This document shows positions 1 through 6,092 of a stretch of DNA of 6,849 nt, piece after piece. A model generated the notes under the pieces. It had not been told where the DNA came from and searched no databases. It worked only from the letters and a program-made list of their open reading frames with translations. Numbering within the stretch: the stretch's first letter is position 1; each line of letters begins with the position of its first letter. The stretch comes from Nocardioidaceae bacterium (GTDB lineage: Bacteria > Actinomycetota > Actinomycetes > Propionibacteriales > Nocardioidaceae): positions 1 to 6,849 of the forward strand of contig JACCVA010000205.1 of NCBI GenBank assembly GCA_013698435.1, read 5' to 3'. The position numbers and the translations under genes were made by a program.

Positions 1-1
1 C

Positions 2-196
2 ATCGGGGCGCTCTTTCCACTCAAGTGGCTGGCTCAGGGCATGAGATCGGTATTCCTGCCCAGCGCGTTCCAGACGCAGGAAGTCGCCGGGTCGTGGCAA
101 CTGCCGCAGACCGCGGTCGTACTGGCGAGCTGGGCCATCATCGGGCTGCTGGTCGCATTGCGGACGTTTCGCTGGGCTCGCCGGGACGCCGGCTGA
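2..196 (+). CDS. ABC-2 type transporter permease, C-terminal end (partial)
   Basis: The left edge of the window cuts this gene; 64 codons and a TGA stop remain. The reading begins IGALFPLKWLAQGMRSVFLP and continues through a Gly-Ser-Trp stretch. A hydrophobic helix follows (roughly residues 38-53, VVLASWAIIGLLVALR), and the tail ends TFRWARRDAG. From general knowledge of the family, the FPL-W-x-x-GM segment, one last membrane helix and a basic RTFRW-type tail are typical of DrrB-like ABC-2 permeases in actinomycetes. These form the membrane part of ATP-driven exporters. The partner ATPase would lie upstream, outside the window. The gene is on the opposite strand from the glycan operon and separated from it by about 800 bp of decayed sequence, so a shared function cannot be assumed. 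Confidence 0.8.
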   Translation: MGALFPLKWLAQGMRSVFLPSAFQTQEVAGSWQLPQTAVVLASWAIIGLLVALRTFRWARRDAG

Positions 197-355
197 CAAC
201 GACCGCTGACAGCCGACGGACGCCCGGATCAGCGCTCCCATCCCCACCCAACATCGTCTCAAGGGGATCCCCATGCGACGTAGGCGCCCAGACTCCGGGC
301 GGTGAAGGGGGCGTGTCGGCCGCTGATCAGGCGTCCCGTCCGGGTCCGGGCCGGT
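197..355. other. Intergenic stretch after the permease gene, no gene seen
   Basis: I see no convincing coding sequence, RNA gene or terminator hairpin here. The only local structure is the palindrome GGGGATCCCC (263-272), directly before an ATG that opens just ten codons rich in Arg. The stretch lies between the permease stop and the stub at 356-400, and probably carries unrecognised debris. Confidence 0.4.
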
Positions 356-400
356 TCACGATCCAGCGCTCCGGGACCGAATGCTGAATCGCTTGAACAT
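356..400 (-). pseudogene. N-terminal stub resembling a Clp N-domain protein
   Basis: A 14-codon frame opens at ATG (398-400) and ends at TGA (356-358): MFKRFSIRSRSAGS. A good Shine-Dalgarno stretch (GGGGAGAAG on the minus strand) lies just upstream. The start codon is 2 bp past the stop of the HTH relic, the spacing expected of co-translated genes. From memory, actinobacterial Clp N-domain proteins often begin MFERFT followed by basic residues, and often sit directly downstream of an HTH protein of the type seen here. The match covers only about ten residues and then stops, so I read it as the start of such a gene cut off at a break near 356-365. It could instead be a chance short frame. Confidence 0.35.
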
Positions 401-402
401 GG

Positions 403-561
403 CTACTTCTCCCCTCTCAAGAGACCCCGACCGCCCGCGTACTTCTTGTGAACCGCCTGTCGGGTCACGCCGAGGCAGACGGCGATCTCCTGCCAGGACC
501 AGTTCTGGTCGGCCGGCGAGACGCAGCTGTACGTCTTCGGCGTTCGGAACCTGGCGATCCA
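403..561 (-). pseudogene. Remnant of a small helix-turn-helix protein
   Basis: On the minus strand, bases 504 to 403 encode 33 residues: NWSWQEIAVCLGVTRQ followed by AVHKKYAGGRGLLRGEK and a TAG stop. This is a recognisable helix-turn-helix: helix WQEIAVCL, turn GVT, recognition helix RQAVHKKY. It matches the C-terminal part of the short DNA-binding proteins common in actinomycetes, whose usual core is W-S-W-x-E-I-A-x-x-L-G-V-S-x-Q-A-x-H-K-K-Y. Upstream of NWSW the frame stays open to a TAG at 562-564, but it no longer looks like the family. The usual N-terminal helical half is missing and no convincing start codon is present. I infer a 5'-truncated relic with a break near 505-520. The opposite strand carries the start of the frame at 452-1009 over the same bases; the HTH reading is the more protein-like of the two here. 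Confidence 0.6.
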
Positions 562-1009
562 CTACCAGCGTCCAGCCGACCCCGTGAGCACAAGCGGGAT
601 TGCGACGCTCGACATCAGCGGTCCTGGGAACCTCTTCATCGACAACGGAGGTGATAACCCTGACTACGTCAAGGTGCCTGACCAACAGGGCTCGCAGAGG
701 AATGTGCCTACCGCAGCTACGGGAGAAGCGCTGACCATCCAATTGCAAGGCGGCGACGGTTTCTTCACTGCGGATCCCGACGGCAATTGGCTTTCTACGA
801 TCATCTTTTCTACGTCCACCGACCTGGGCTGCAGGGTGTCAACGCTGGCCACTGCCCCGTGCAAGGCCAGATCATGGACGGCGCAGGATGAACGGGCGCC
901 ACAGAGATGCGTCGGCGAGGGCAGCGTCGGAGCTGTCTTCTCCAATGAGCTGCTGACCGACCGGCTGCTCGACCACGACCACCTCGACGTCCGACCTATC
1001 GGGAGCTAG
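452..1009 (+). pseudogene. Open frame of unknown origin, probably a decayed gene fragment
   Basis: The frame is open from a TGA at 449-451 to a TAG at 1007-1009, with an in-frame GTG at 584 as the only plausible start. The stretch from about 515 to 860 reads like a real extracellular-type protein. It is rich in Gly, Asp, Asn and Thr with alternating beta-like segments, for example ETQLYVFGVRNLAIHYQRP, ATLDISGPGNLFIDN and ALTIQLQGGDGFFTADPDG. I do not recognise a family, and there is no signal peptide. By eye, bases 590-860 are lower in GC than the operon beside them, which suggests a different origin. The first part (452-507) is the antisense of the HTH relic. The last part (about 870-1009) may be unrelated sequence joined by chance. 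The stop overlaps the rfbA stop on the other strand. The frame is probably a chimera or relic; a genuine 141-residue protein from 584 is the alternative. Confidence 0.3.
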
Positions 1010-1896
1010 AGCGACCGGTACGCCGGGAAGCCCCGGTGCTCGAGCAGGTCGATCAGGTAGGTGCCGTAGCCGCTCTTCAGCAACGACTCGGCCCGCTCGC
1101 GCAGCTCGTCGTCGGACAGGAAGCCTTGGCGCCAGGCGATCTCCTCCGGTGCACCGATCTTGAGCCCCTGCCGGTGCTCGATCGTCCGGATGAAGTTGCC
1201 GGCGTCGTTGAGGGACTCGAACGTGCCGGTGTCGAGCCAAGCAGTGCCGCGCGCAAGCACATGCACGTGCAGGGCCAAGCGCTCGAGGTAGACCCGGTTG
1301 ACGTCTGTGATCTCGTACTCGCCGCGCGCCGACGGCGCGAGACCGCGGGCGATCTCGACCACGTCGTTGTCGTAGAAGTAGAGCCCGGGCACGGCGTAGT
1401 TGCTCTCGGGGTGCGCGGGCTTCTCCTGGAGCGACAAGGCGCGCCCCGACTCGTCGAAGGTGACCACGCCGTAGGCCTGGGGGTCCTGGACCCAGTAGGC
1501 GAAGATCGCTGCGCCCTCGACCTCGACGAAGCGCTTCAGCTGCAGTCCGAGGCCCTGGCCGTAGAAGATGTTGTCGCCGAGGACCAGCGCACAGCGATCG
1601 GCCCCGATGAAGTCGGCGCCGATGACGAACGCCTGCGCCAGGCCGTTCGGCTCGCTCTGCTGCGCGTAGCTGAGTGAGATCCCGAACCTCGATCCGTCGC
1701 CGAGCAGCCGTTCGAACCCCGCAGCCTCGTGCGGGGTGGTGATCACCAGGATGTCTCGGATGCCCGCGAGCATGAGCGTCGAGAGCGGGTAGTAGATCAT
1801 CGGCTTGTCGTAGACGGGCATCAGCTGCTTGCTGACGCCCAACGTGATCGGGTGGAGACGCGAGCCGGTTCCGCCGGCCAAGATGATTCCCCGCAT
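1006..1896 (-). CDS. rfbA: Glucose-1-phosphate thymidylyltransferase
   Basis: This cytosolic enzyme joins dTTP and glucose-1-phosphate to give dTDP-glucose and pyrophosphate, the first step towards dTDP-rhamnose and other dTDP-deoxysugars. The protein has 296 residues, normal for the family. It begins MRGIILAGGTGSRLHPIT, the nucleotide-binding loop (residues 8-14), followed by SKQLMPVYDKPMIYYPL (22-38). GDNIFYG (107-113) holds the metal-binding Asp108. EKP (158-160), the GLYFYD segment (171-176), GEYEITDVN (192-200) and WLDTGT (220-225, second metal Asp222) complete the signature. The start is fixed by the family's invariant N-terminus, although no clear Shine-Dalgarno site precedes it. It is the last gene of the operon, 51 bp after the flippase gene. 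The usual partners rfbB, rfbC and rfbD are not in the window. No terminator hairpin is visible after the stop, where decayed sequence begins. Confidence 0.97.
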   Translation of the reverse strand: MRGIILAGGTGSRLHPITLGVSKQLMPVYDKPMIYYPLSTLMLAGIRDILVITTPHEAAGFERLLGDGSRFGISLSYAQQSEPNGLAQAFVIGADFIGADRCALVLGDNIFYGQGLGLQLKRFVEVEGAAIFAYWVQDPQAYGVVTFDESGRALSLQEKPAHPESNYAVPGLYFYDNDVVEIARGLAPSARGEYEITDVNRVYLERLALHVHVLARGTAWLDTGTFESLNDAGNFIRTIEHRQGLKIGAPEEIAWRQGFLSDDELRERAESLLKSGYGTYLIDLLEHRGFPAYRSL

Positions 1897-1947
1897 GGGA
1901 CACGACTATCACGGATGCGGCACGTGGCGGGCCTGCTGTACGCCGAC

Positions 1948-3219
1948 TCAGAGACCCGGCGGCAGTGGCGGGGCGTCGTCGGCGGACACCGCACCCAGGC
2001 CCGCGCGTCCTCGGTACTCCTCGGCCAGCAGCACCAGGAAGGCCATCAGCTGTGCGGTGAGGAACGCCCAACAGGTCTGCTCCAGAGCCGCCAGGTCGGT
2101 GACCGTCAGCACGAAGGCGGCGGATACGGCACCGACTACCCAGGCTGCGGCGACGGCGCCGGCTCTGTTGAGGGCAAGGACGAGGATGGTCGTCACCAGG
2201 TTGGCCAGCGCGACAGCGCTACCGACGGCCACCAGCACGGTCGTGCCGGTGCCGAGGGTGACGTCGTCGCCGAAGACCAGCCGGACCAGGGCCGGTCCGA
2301 TGGTGGCTCCCACCAAGGCGGCCAACGCGGCCGCAGCAACCGCGGACGTCACCACCACCATCTGCACTCGCCGCAACTCGGCGCGTTGCCCATTGACCAC
2401 CATTGCCGTGAGCCGACCGGTCAGCTGGGCCACCACTCCGAGCGCGAGCATGTAGGGCGCCCGGAACAAGGCCAGCGCGGCGAACAACGCGGTCACCTGC
2501 GCCGCTGACCCACCCCGCAAAGCCAGCACCACGGGCCCGCCGGTGAGGATCACCTGGCCGAGCAGCTGCCCGGACGCGGCTCCGCTCAGAAACCCGAGGG
2601 GGGAGGAGCTGGTGGTCTCCGACCTTTCTCCCGGCGCCAACCGGAGCGAGGACGGCCAACCGAAGGCGACGAGGTGACCGGCGACCAGGCACAGACCGAA
2701 CGCGACCGGCTGCTCCACATCGGCCACGACGAGCACCAGCGCCGCCAGCCAGCGGACCGCGTTCTCCGCCACCAGCATCGCGGCGACACTTGTGAACTGG
2801 CGGCGAGCGGTCAGCGTGCCGCGGGCGACCCCCATCAGTCCGGAACCGGCCGTGACACCGACCATCAGCAGGGCGAACACCGCCTGGTCCTGACGGAAAA
2901 GCACGTCGCCGGCAAACCAGGAGAGCAGACCGACGAGGGCAGACGTCCCGGCGACCACAGCACCGATCCGGGGAAGCGCTCTCCTGACCACGCCCTCGTC
3001 GTACGCGGTCGCGGTACGTGCGATCCAGTGTTGGACCGGGAACGTGAACGCCGCCGCCGCCAGGCTCCAGTAGGTCCACAAGACGGTGACCGGCGAGGCC
3101 GCGACCGGGCCGAGCGCCCGTGTCGACGTCGCGAAGAACACGTAGGCGAGCAGACCCGTGACCACCGACCCGGCGGCGAGTGCCGTGGTGTCGCGGGTCC
3201 GCAGTCTCATCGCGAGCAT
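1948..3219 (-). CDS. Wzx-like polysaccharide flippase (MOP superfamily membrane protein)
   Basis: This is a 423-residue, strongly hydrophobic protein with about 12 likely membrane helices, for example around residues 12-33, 42-62, 84-103 and 112-132. Polar loops and a short charged, Pro-rich C-terminal tail (EEYRGRAGLG to PPLPPGL) complete it. The spacing of helices, the ARGTLTARRQF loop in the first half and the gap of about 30 polar residues mid-protein fit the oligosaccharide flippase (Wzx/RfbX/MviN-like) group. That group moves lipid-linked glycan units from the inner to the outer face of the membrane. The family has little motif conservation, so the call rests on topology, length and neighbours. 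It lies between nuoD (40 bp upstream) and rfbA (51 bp downstream). Two starts are possible, ATG at 3217-3219 and ATG three codons later; neither has a clear Shine-Dalgarno site. The substrate is unknown. Confidence 0.75.
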   Translation of the reverse strand: MLAMRLRTRDTTALAAGSVVTGLLAYVFFATSTRALGPVAASPVTVLWTYWSLAAAAFTFPVQHWIARTATAYDEGVVRRALPRIGAVVAGTSALVGLLSWFAGDVLFRQDQAVFALLMVGVTAGSGLMGVARGTLTARRQFTSVAAMLVAENAVRWLAALVLVVADVEQPVAFGLCLVAGHLVAFGWPSSLRLAPGERSETTSSSPLGFLSGAASGQLLGQVILTGGPVVLALRGGSAAQVTALFAALALFRAPYMLALGVVAQLTGRLTAMVVNGQRAELRRVQMVVVTSAVAAAALAALVGATIGPALVRLVFGDDVTLGTGTTVLVAVGSAVALANLVTTILVLALNRAGAVAAAWVVGAVSAAFVLTVTDLAALEQTCWAFLTAQLMAFLVLLAEEYRGRAGLGAVSADDAPPLPPGL

Positions 3220-3259
3220 TGTGCCACCGACGACGGATCGCGCTGCTCCGCCGGACGCC

Positions 3260-4462
3260 CTACTTGTCGATGTCTCCGACGACGAAGAACATCGAGCCCA
3301 AGATCGCCACCATGTCCGCGATCACGCATCCGGGCAGCATCTGCGGCAGCACCGCGATGTTGTTGAACGAAGCCGACCGCAGCTTGAGCCGCCACGGAGT
3401 CTTCTCACCGCGCGACACCAGGTAGTAGCCGTTGATACCCAGCGGATTCTCGGTCCACGCGTAGGTGTGGCCCTCCGGTGCCTTCAGGATCTTCGGCAGC
3501 CGCACGTTGATCGGTCCCTGCGGAAGGCTCCCGATCCGCGCCACACAGGCTTCGGCGACGGTGAGCGACACCCGTACCTCGTCGAGCAGGAGACGAAAGC
3601 GTGCGTAGCAGTCGCCTGTGGTGCCGAGCGGGACGGTGAGCTCCCCGGAGCTGACGAGCTCGTCGTACGCCAGGTAGCTGTCGTCGCGCCGGAGGTCGAA
3701 GTCGACACCGGAGCCCCGCGCGATCGGGCCGGACACCCCGTACTGCGCGATGAGATCCGGGCCAAGTACGCCGACGCCGCGGGTGCGGGCGGCGAAGATC
3801 TCGTTGCCAAAGATCAGGTCCTCGATCTGGGGGAGCCGGGAGCGGACGGCCGCGATCGCCGCCGACACCCGTCCCAGCCAGCCGGCCGGCAGATCCTCCT
3901 TCAGGCCGCCGACCCGGTTGAACATGTAGTGCATCCGGCCGCCCGAGATCTCCTCCATCACCTCCTGGATGGTCTCGCGCTCGCGGAAGGCGTAGAAGAT
4001 CGGTGTGATCGCACCGACCTCGAGAGGGTAGGAGCCGAGGAACATGAGGTGGTTGAGCACCCGGTTGAGCTCGGCCAGCAACATCCGGGTCCAGGTAGCC
4101 CGGATGGGGACCTCCATCCCCAGCATGCGTTCCACCGCCAGCACGACCCCGAGCTCCGACGAGAACGCCGACAACCAGTCGTGCCGGTTCGCCAGCACGA
4201 TGATCTGCCGGTAGTCCCTGACCTCGAAGAGCTTCTCGACGCCACGGTGCATGTAGCCGATGATCGGCTCGCAGTCGACGATGCGCTCGCCGTCCAACGT
4301 GACCCGGAGCCGGAGTACGCCGTGCGTCGCCGGGTGCTGCGGCCCGATGTTCAAGACCATGTCCTCGGTGGCGAGCTCGCTGTCGGTTCCGGTGCCGCCG
4401 CGCTCGTAGCCTCCGAAGGCCTCGGCGCCGGCGCCGAGGCCGATGATCCGCTGCTCCGTCAC
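3260..4462 (-). CDS. nuoD: NuoD-like complex I 49-kDa subunit paralogue with altered quinone site
   Basis: In complex I, NuoD (Nqo4) lines the quinone-reduction chamber with NuoB, on the cytoplasmic side. This 400-residue protein is complete. It has LNIGPQHPATHGVLRL (37-52), IGYMHRGVEKLFE (68-80), a long conserved core with FYAFRERETIQEVMEEISGG, VGGLKEDLPAGWLGR and GVGVLGPDL, then WTENPLGINGYYLVSRGEK and the C-terminus MFFVVGDIDK. It has no cysteine pairs for a NiFe centre, so it is not a hydrogenase large subunit. His47 matches Thermus Nqo4 His38. Keeping that spacing, the position of Tyr87 is Trp96 (in RHDWLSAF) and that of Asp139 is Glu148 (in PLEVGAITP). The last residue is Lys where canonical subunits usually end in Arg. 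The start is GTG at 4460-4462; a stop ten codons upstream rules out a much longer form. No other nuo gene is present. It sits 30 bp after the acetyltransferase gene and 40 bp before the flippase gene. The family is certain; the function here is not. Confidence 0.93.
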   Translation of the reverse strand: MTEQRIIGLGAGAEAFGGYERGGTGTDSELATEDMVLNIGPQHPATHGVLRLRVTLDGERIVDCEPIIGYMHRGVEKLFEVRDYRQIIVLANRHDWLSAFSSELGVVLAVERMLGMEVPIRATWTRMLLAELNRVLNHLMFLGSYPLEVGAITPIFYAFRERETIQEVMEEISGGRMHYMFNRVGGLKEDLPAGWLGRVSAAIAAVRSRLPQIEDLIFGNEIFAARTRGVGVLGPDLIAQYGVSGPIARGSGVDFDLRRDDSYLAYDELVSSGELTVPLGTTGDCYARFRLLLDEVRVSLTVAEACVARIGSLPQGPINVRLPKILKAPEGHTYAWTENPLGINGYYLVSRGEKTPWRLKLRSASFNNIAVLPQMLPGCVIADMVAILGSMFFVVGDIDK

Positions 4463-4492
4463 GCTGTCACTCTGCCACGCCCGTCGACGGCG

Positions 4493-5044
4493 CTAGAGCT
4501 CGCGAACGACCTTGGCGGGGTTGCCCACGGCGAGGACGCCGGCCGGCAGGTCCTTGGTCACGATCGCTCCGGCGCCGATCACGGTGTCATCGCCGACGGT
4601 GACACCGGGACAGATGATGACACCGCCGCCGATCCAGACGTTCGCGCCGATGGTGATCGGCCGCGCCGTCTCCCACCTGTCCTTGCGGCGCTGTGCCTCG
4701 AGCGGATGCACCGGCGTGAGGAACTGCACGTTGGGTCCGACCTGGCAGTGGTCGCCGAGCGTGATCGTGGCGACGTCGGCAAGCTGACACCCGTAGTTGA
4801 GGAACACACCGGTGCCGATCCGGACGTTGGACCCGTAGTCGACGTACACCGGTGAGCGGACCTCCACCTCGTCGCCGACGGCCCCGAACAGCTCGATCAG
4901 GAGGGCCCGACGTCCCAACGGGTCGGCGACGGGGGTGGCGTTGTACTGCTCCATCAGCGTCTGTCGCTCGCGCTGGAGGTCGAGGACGGACTCGTCGGTG
5001 ATGTACCAGTCGCCGGCGCTCATGCGTTCGGTGTTGGAGGTCAT
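4493..5044 (-). CDS. Maltose/galactoside-type O-acetyltransferase (left-handed beta-helix)
   Basis: The protein has 183 residues, the usual length for the LacA/Maa/NodL family, which moves an acetyl group from acetyl-CoA to a sugar hydroxyl in the cytosol. The N-terminal part (about 10-60) resembles the helical Mac domain, with LMEQYNATPVADPLGRRALL. From about 60 onward hexapeptide repeats of the V-x-I-G type form a left-handed beta-helix, for example NVRIGTGVFLNYGC, ITLGDHCQVGPNVQF, ITIGANVWIGGGVIICPG and VTVGDDTVIGAGAIVTKDL. The protein ends in the family's GNPAKVVREL. His113 in TPVHPLE matches the catalytic histidine (His115 of E. coli LacA). The start is ATG at 5044; Met8 is an alternative, and neither has a clear Shine-Dalgarno site. 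Between a sulfotransferase and a flippase, it probably acetylates a glycan or a sugar precursor. The exact substrate cannot be read from sequence. Confidence 0.92.
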   Translation of the reverse strand: MTSNTERMSAGDWYITDESVLDLQRERQTLMEQYNATPVADPLGRRALLIELFGAVGDEVEVRSPVYVDYGSNVRIGTGVFLNYGCQLADVATITLGDHCQVGPNVQFLTPVHPLEAQRRKDRWETARPITIGANVWIGGGVIICPGVTVGDDTVIGAGAIVTKDLPAGVLAVGNPAKVVREL

Positions 5045-5117
5045 AGGACCGATGATAGATACCCGCGTCGTCGGCTAGGTGGGGCCCGTGTCGGACACTC
5101 GGGGGCTGTCGGACCGT

Positions 5118-5897
5118 TCAGGCGACGTTCCATGGGGACAGGTCCTGCCCCAGCCAGGCGGCCATTCGGTCGTTGTACGGCGTGAAGTGCTCCACCAGCC
5201 TCGACCGCGTCTCGGGCCGTATCGGCGGGTAGGCGGTGCGAGCGCCCTTGCGCCTCCCTGAGGCATCCGTTGCCCGATAGGCATTGCGCCACACCTCCTT
5301 GATCGTCCTAGCCGGCTCGGTGTCGACGCCGAGGAACGCGAAGAGCCGCTCCAGGCTGATCTCCCGCTGTGCGATGAAATCCTCGAAGAGCATCACGTAG
5401 ATGCGCTCACGGGCGTGGCCGGACTCGAGGGCCTCGATCTGGTCGATGTAGTGCCCTCGGTCGACGTAGGAGTAGCACTTGCGGGCCCTCAGCTCGCCGG
5501 TGGCCAGGCGCTCCTTCTCCAGGTCAAGCGCCTCCTCGAACGGAGCGCTCTCGTGGCCGAGCCGCCGCTCGTGCCAGTAGTGGGAGTAGGCACGCCTCGC
5601 CGGATCCCTGAGGATGACAACGATCTTGGCGTCGGGCAGCGTCGCCTGCATGCGAGCCCGCGTGGCCGAGTCATAGAGGTACGCCGGCGTACCTTCACCG
5701 ACGTGCACATGACGCGGCCGCATCGTGAACTGCTCGCGGTACCAGTCGAGACCGCGATCGAAGTGACGGTCGAAGAAGTGCAGCTCCCTCGGACGCGACA
5801 TGGACACTTGCGGGTGCTGACGAAGGAGAGTGACCAGGCTCGACGTCCCACATTTCTGCGCTCCGGCTATCACGAGGGTGGGCAGCGGCAGCGGCAT
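5118..5897 (-). CDS. PAPS-dependent sulfotransferase
   Basis: This protein of 259 residues belongs to the Sulfotransfer_1 type (heparan sulfate NDST-like group). Such enzymes transfer sulfate from 3'-phosphoadenosine 5'-phosphosulfate to a sugar or lipid hydroxyl or amine. The 5'-phosphosulfate loop is GAQKCGTSSL (12-21, with Lys15). RPRELHFFDRHF (35-46) places Glu38 where NDST enzymes carry the catalytic glutamate, followed by GLDWYREQF. The 3'-phosphate site is LRDPARRAYSHYWHE (96-110, with Arg97 and Ser105). GEGTPAYLY (67-75) and FEDF are further family marks. No signal peptide or membrane helix is seen, so it is probably cytosolic. It is the first gene of the operon and the only one with a strong ribosome binding site. 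A likely acceptor is the glycan or glycolipid handled by the genes downstream, but this is inferred from context only. The gap to the next gene (73 bp) is the longest in the operon. Confidence 0.93.
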   Translation of the reverse strand: MPLPLPTLVIAGAQKCGTSSLVTLLRQHPQVSMSRPRELHFFDRHFDRGLDWYREQFTMRPRHVHVGEGTPAYLYDSATRARMQATLPDAKIVVILRDPARRAYSHYWHERRLGHESAPFEEALDLEKERLATGELRARKCYSYVDRGHYIDQIEALESGHARERIYVMLFEDFIAQREISLERLFAFLGVDTEPARTIKEVWRNAYRATDASGRRKGARTAYPPIRPETRSRLVEHFTPYNDRMAAWLGQDLSPWNVA

Positions 5898-5903
5898 CCG
5901 GCA

Positions 5904-5909
5904 TCCTTT
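5904..5909 (-). promoter_or_regulatory. Ribosome binding site of the sulfotransferase gene
   Basis: On the minus strand AAAGGA lies 6 bases upstream of the ATG at 5895-5897 and sets this start over other possibilities. An out-of-frame ATG overlaps it (5902-5904) and has no comparable site. No other gene of the operon has such a clean site. Confidence 0.65.
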
Positions 5910-6092
5910 CGTGGTGCGCCGTGCACCTCGTCTTGGTGATCGTCGAGGCCGGCGGCAGCGGGCCTACCTTATCGAGCAGGCGGTGGCTGTTCTGCCCAAG
6001 ACCTCGACGTCAGCGGTGAGGACCTGCGCGAACCCGTGGCCCGCTACGAATGGACCCCGTCCCGCGGACCTGGTGCACACTCTCCGCTCCGC
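5910..6092. other. Short intergenic stretch between the HNH relic and the operon
   Basis: This should hold the promoter of the minus-strand operon and any terminator of the HNH gene. I see no strong -35/-10 pair and no clear hairpin. A plus-strand frame gives a mildly protein-like run, QDLDVSGEDLREPVARYEW, but it is too short and isolated to call a gene. Confidence 0.4.

Larger units (their letters stand above)
1006..5897 (-). other. Presumed five-gene glycan-modification operon
   Basis: Five complete genes on the minus strand follow one another with gaps of 73, 30, 40 and 51 bp and no visible terminator between them. They are sulfotransferase, O-acetyltransferase, nuoD-like, flippase and rfbA. 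The spacing and shared direction support a single transcript. Four of the five fit sugar activation, decoration or export of a surface glycan; the NuoD paralogue does not. No glycosyltransferase or polymerase gene is present, so the rest of the pathway must lie elsewhere. I could not point to a convincing promoter upstream of 5897. Confidence 0.7.

Noticed and set aside
263..305. Perfect palindrome GGGGATCCCC followed by an ATG frame of ten codons.
   Set aside because: A ten-base palindrome in GC-rich DNA is weak evidence, and the Arg-rich ten-codon frame has no support as a gene.
1036..1677. A 213-codon plus-strand frame opposite rfbA.
   Set aside because: Antisense shadow with no recognisable protein pattern; the minus strand holds the true gene.
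872..2071. A 399-codon minus-strand frame overlapping rfbA.
   Set aside because: It is out of frame with rfbA, whose own frame has every family motif. The alternative is an Arg/Ala/Gly-rich shadow.
3260..4462. NiFe-hydrogenase large subunit instead of NuoD.
   Set aside because: The paired Cys-x-x-Cys ligands for the NiFe centre are absent, while NuoD-specific segments such as GPQHPATHG and GGLKEDLP are present.
3158..4855. A 565-codon open frame on the plus strand across nuoD.
   Set aside because: It lies antisense to the clearly conserved NuoD and part of the flippase and acetyltransferase genes. Its translation is a low-complexity Arg/Asp/Val-rich shadow of GC-biased codons.
5088..5098. 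Short inverted repeat GTGTC-G-GACAC between the sulfotransferase and acetyltransferase genes.
   Set aside because: Too short, with a one-base loop and no T-run; not a credible terminator or operator by itself.
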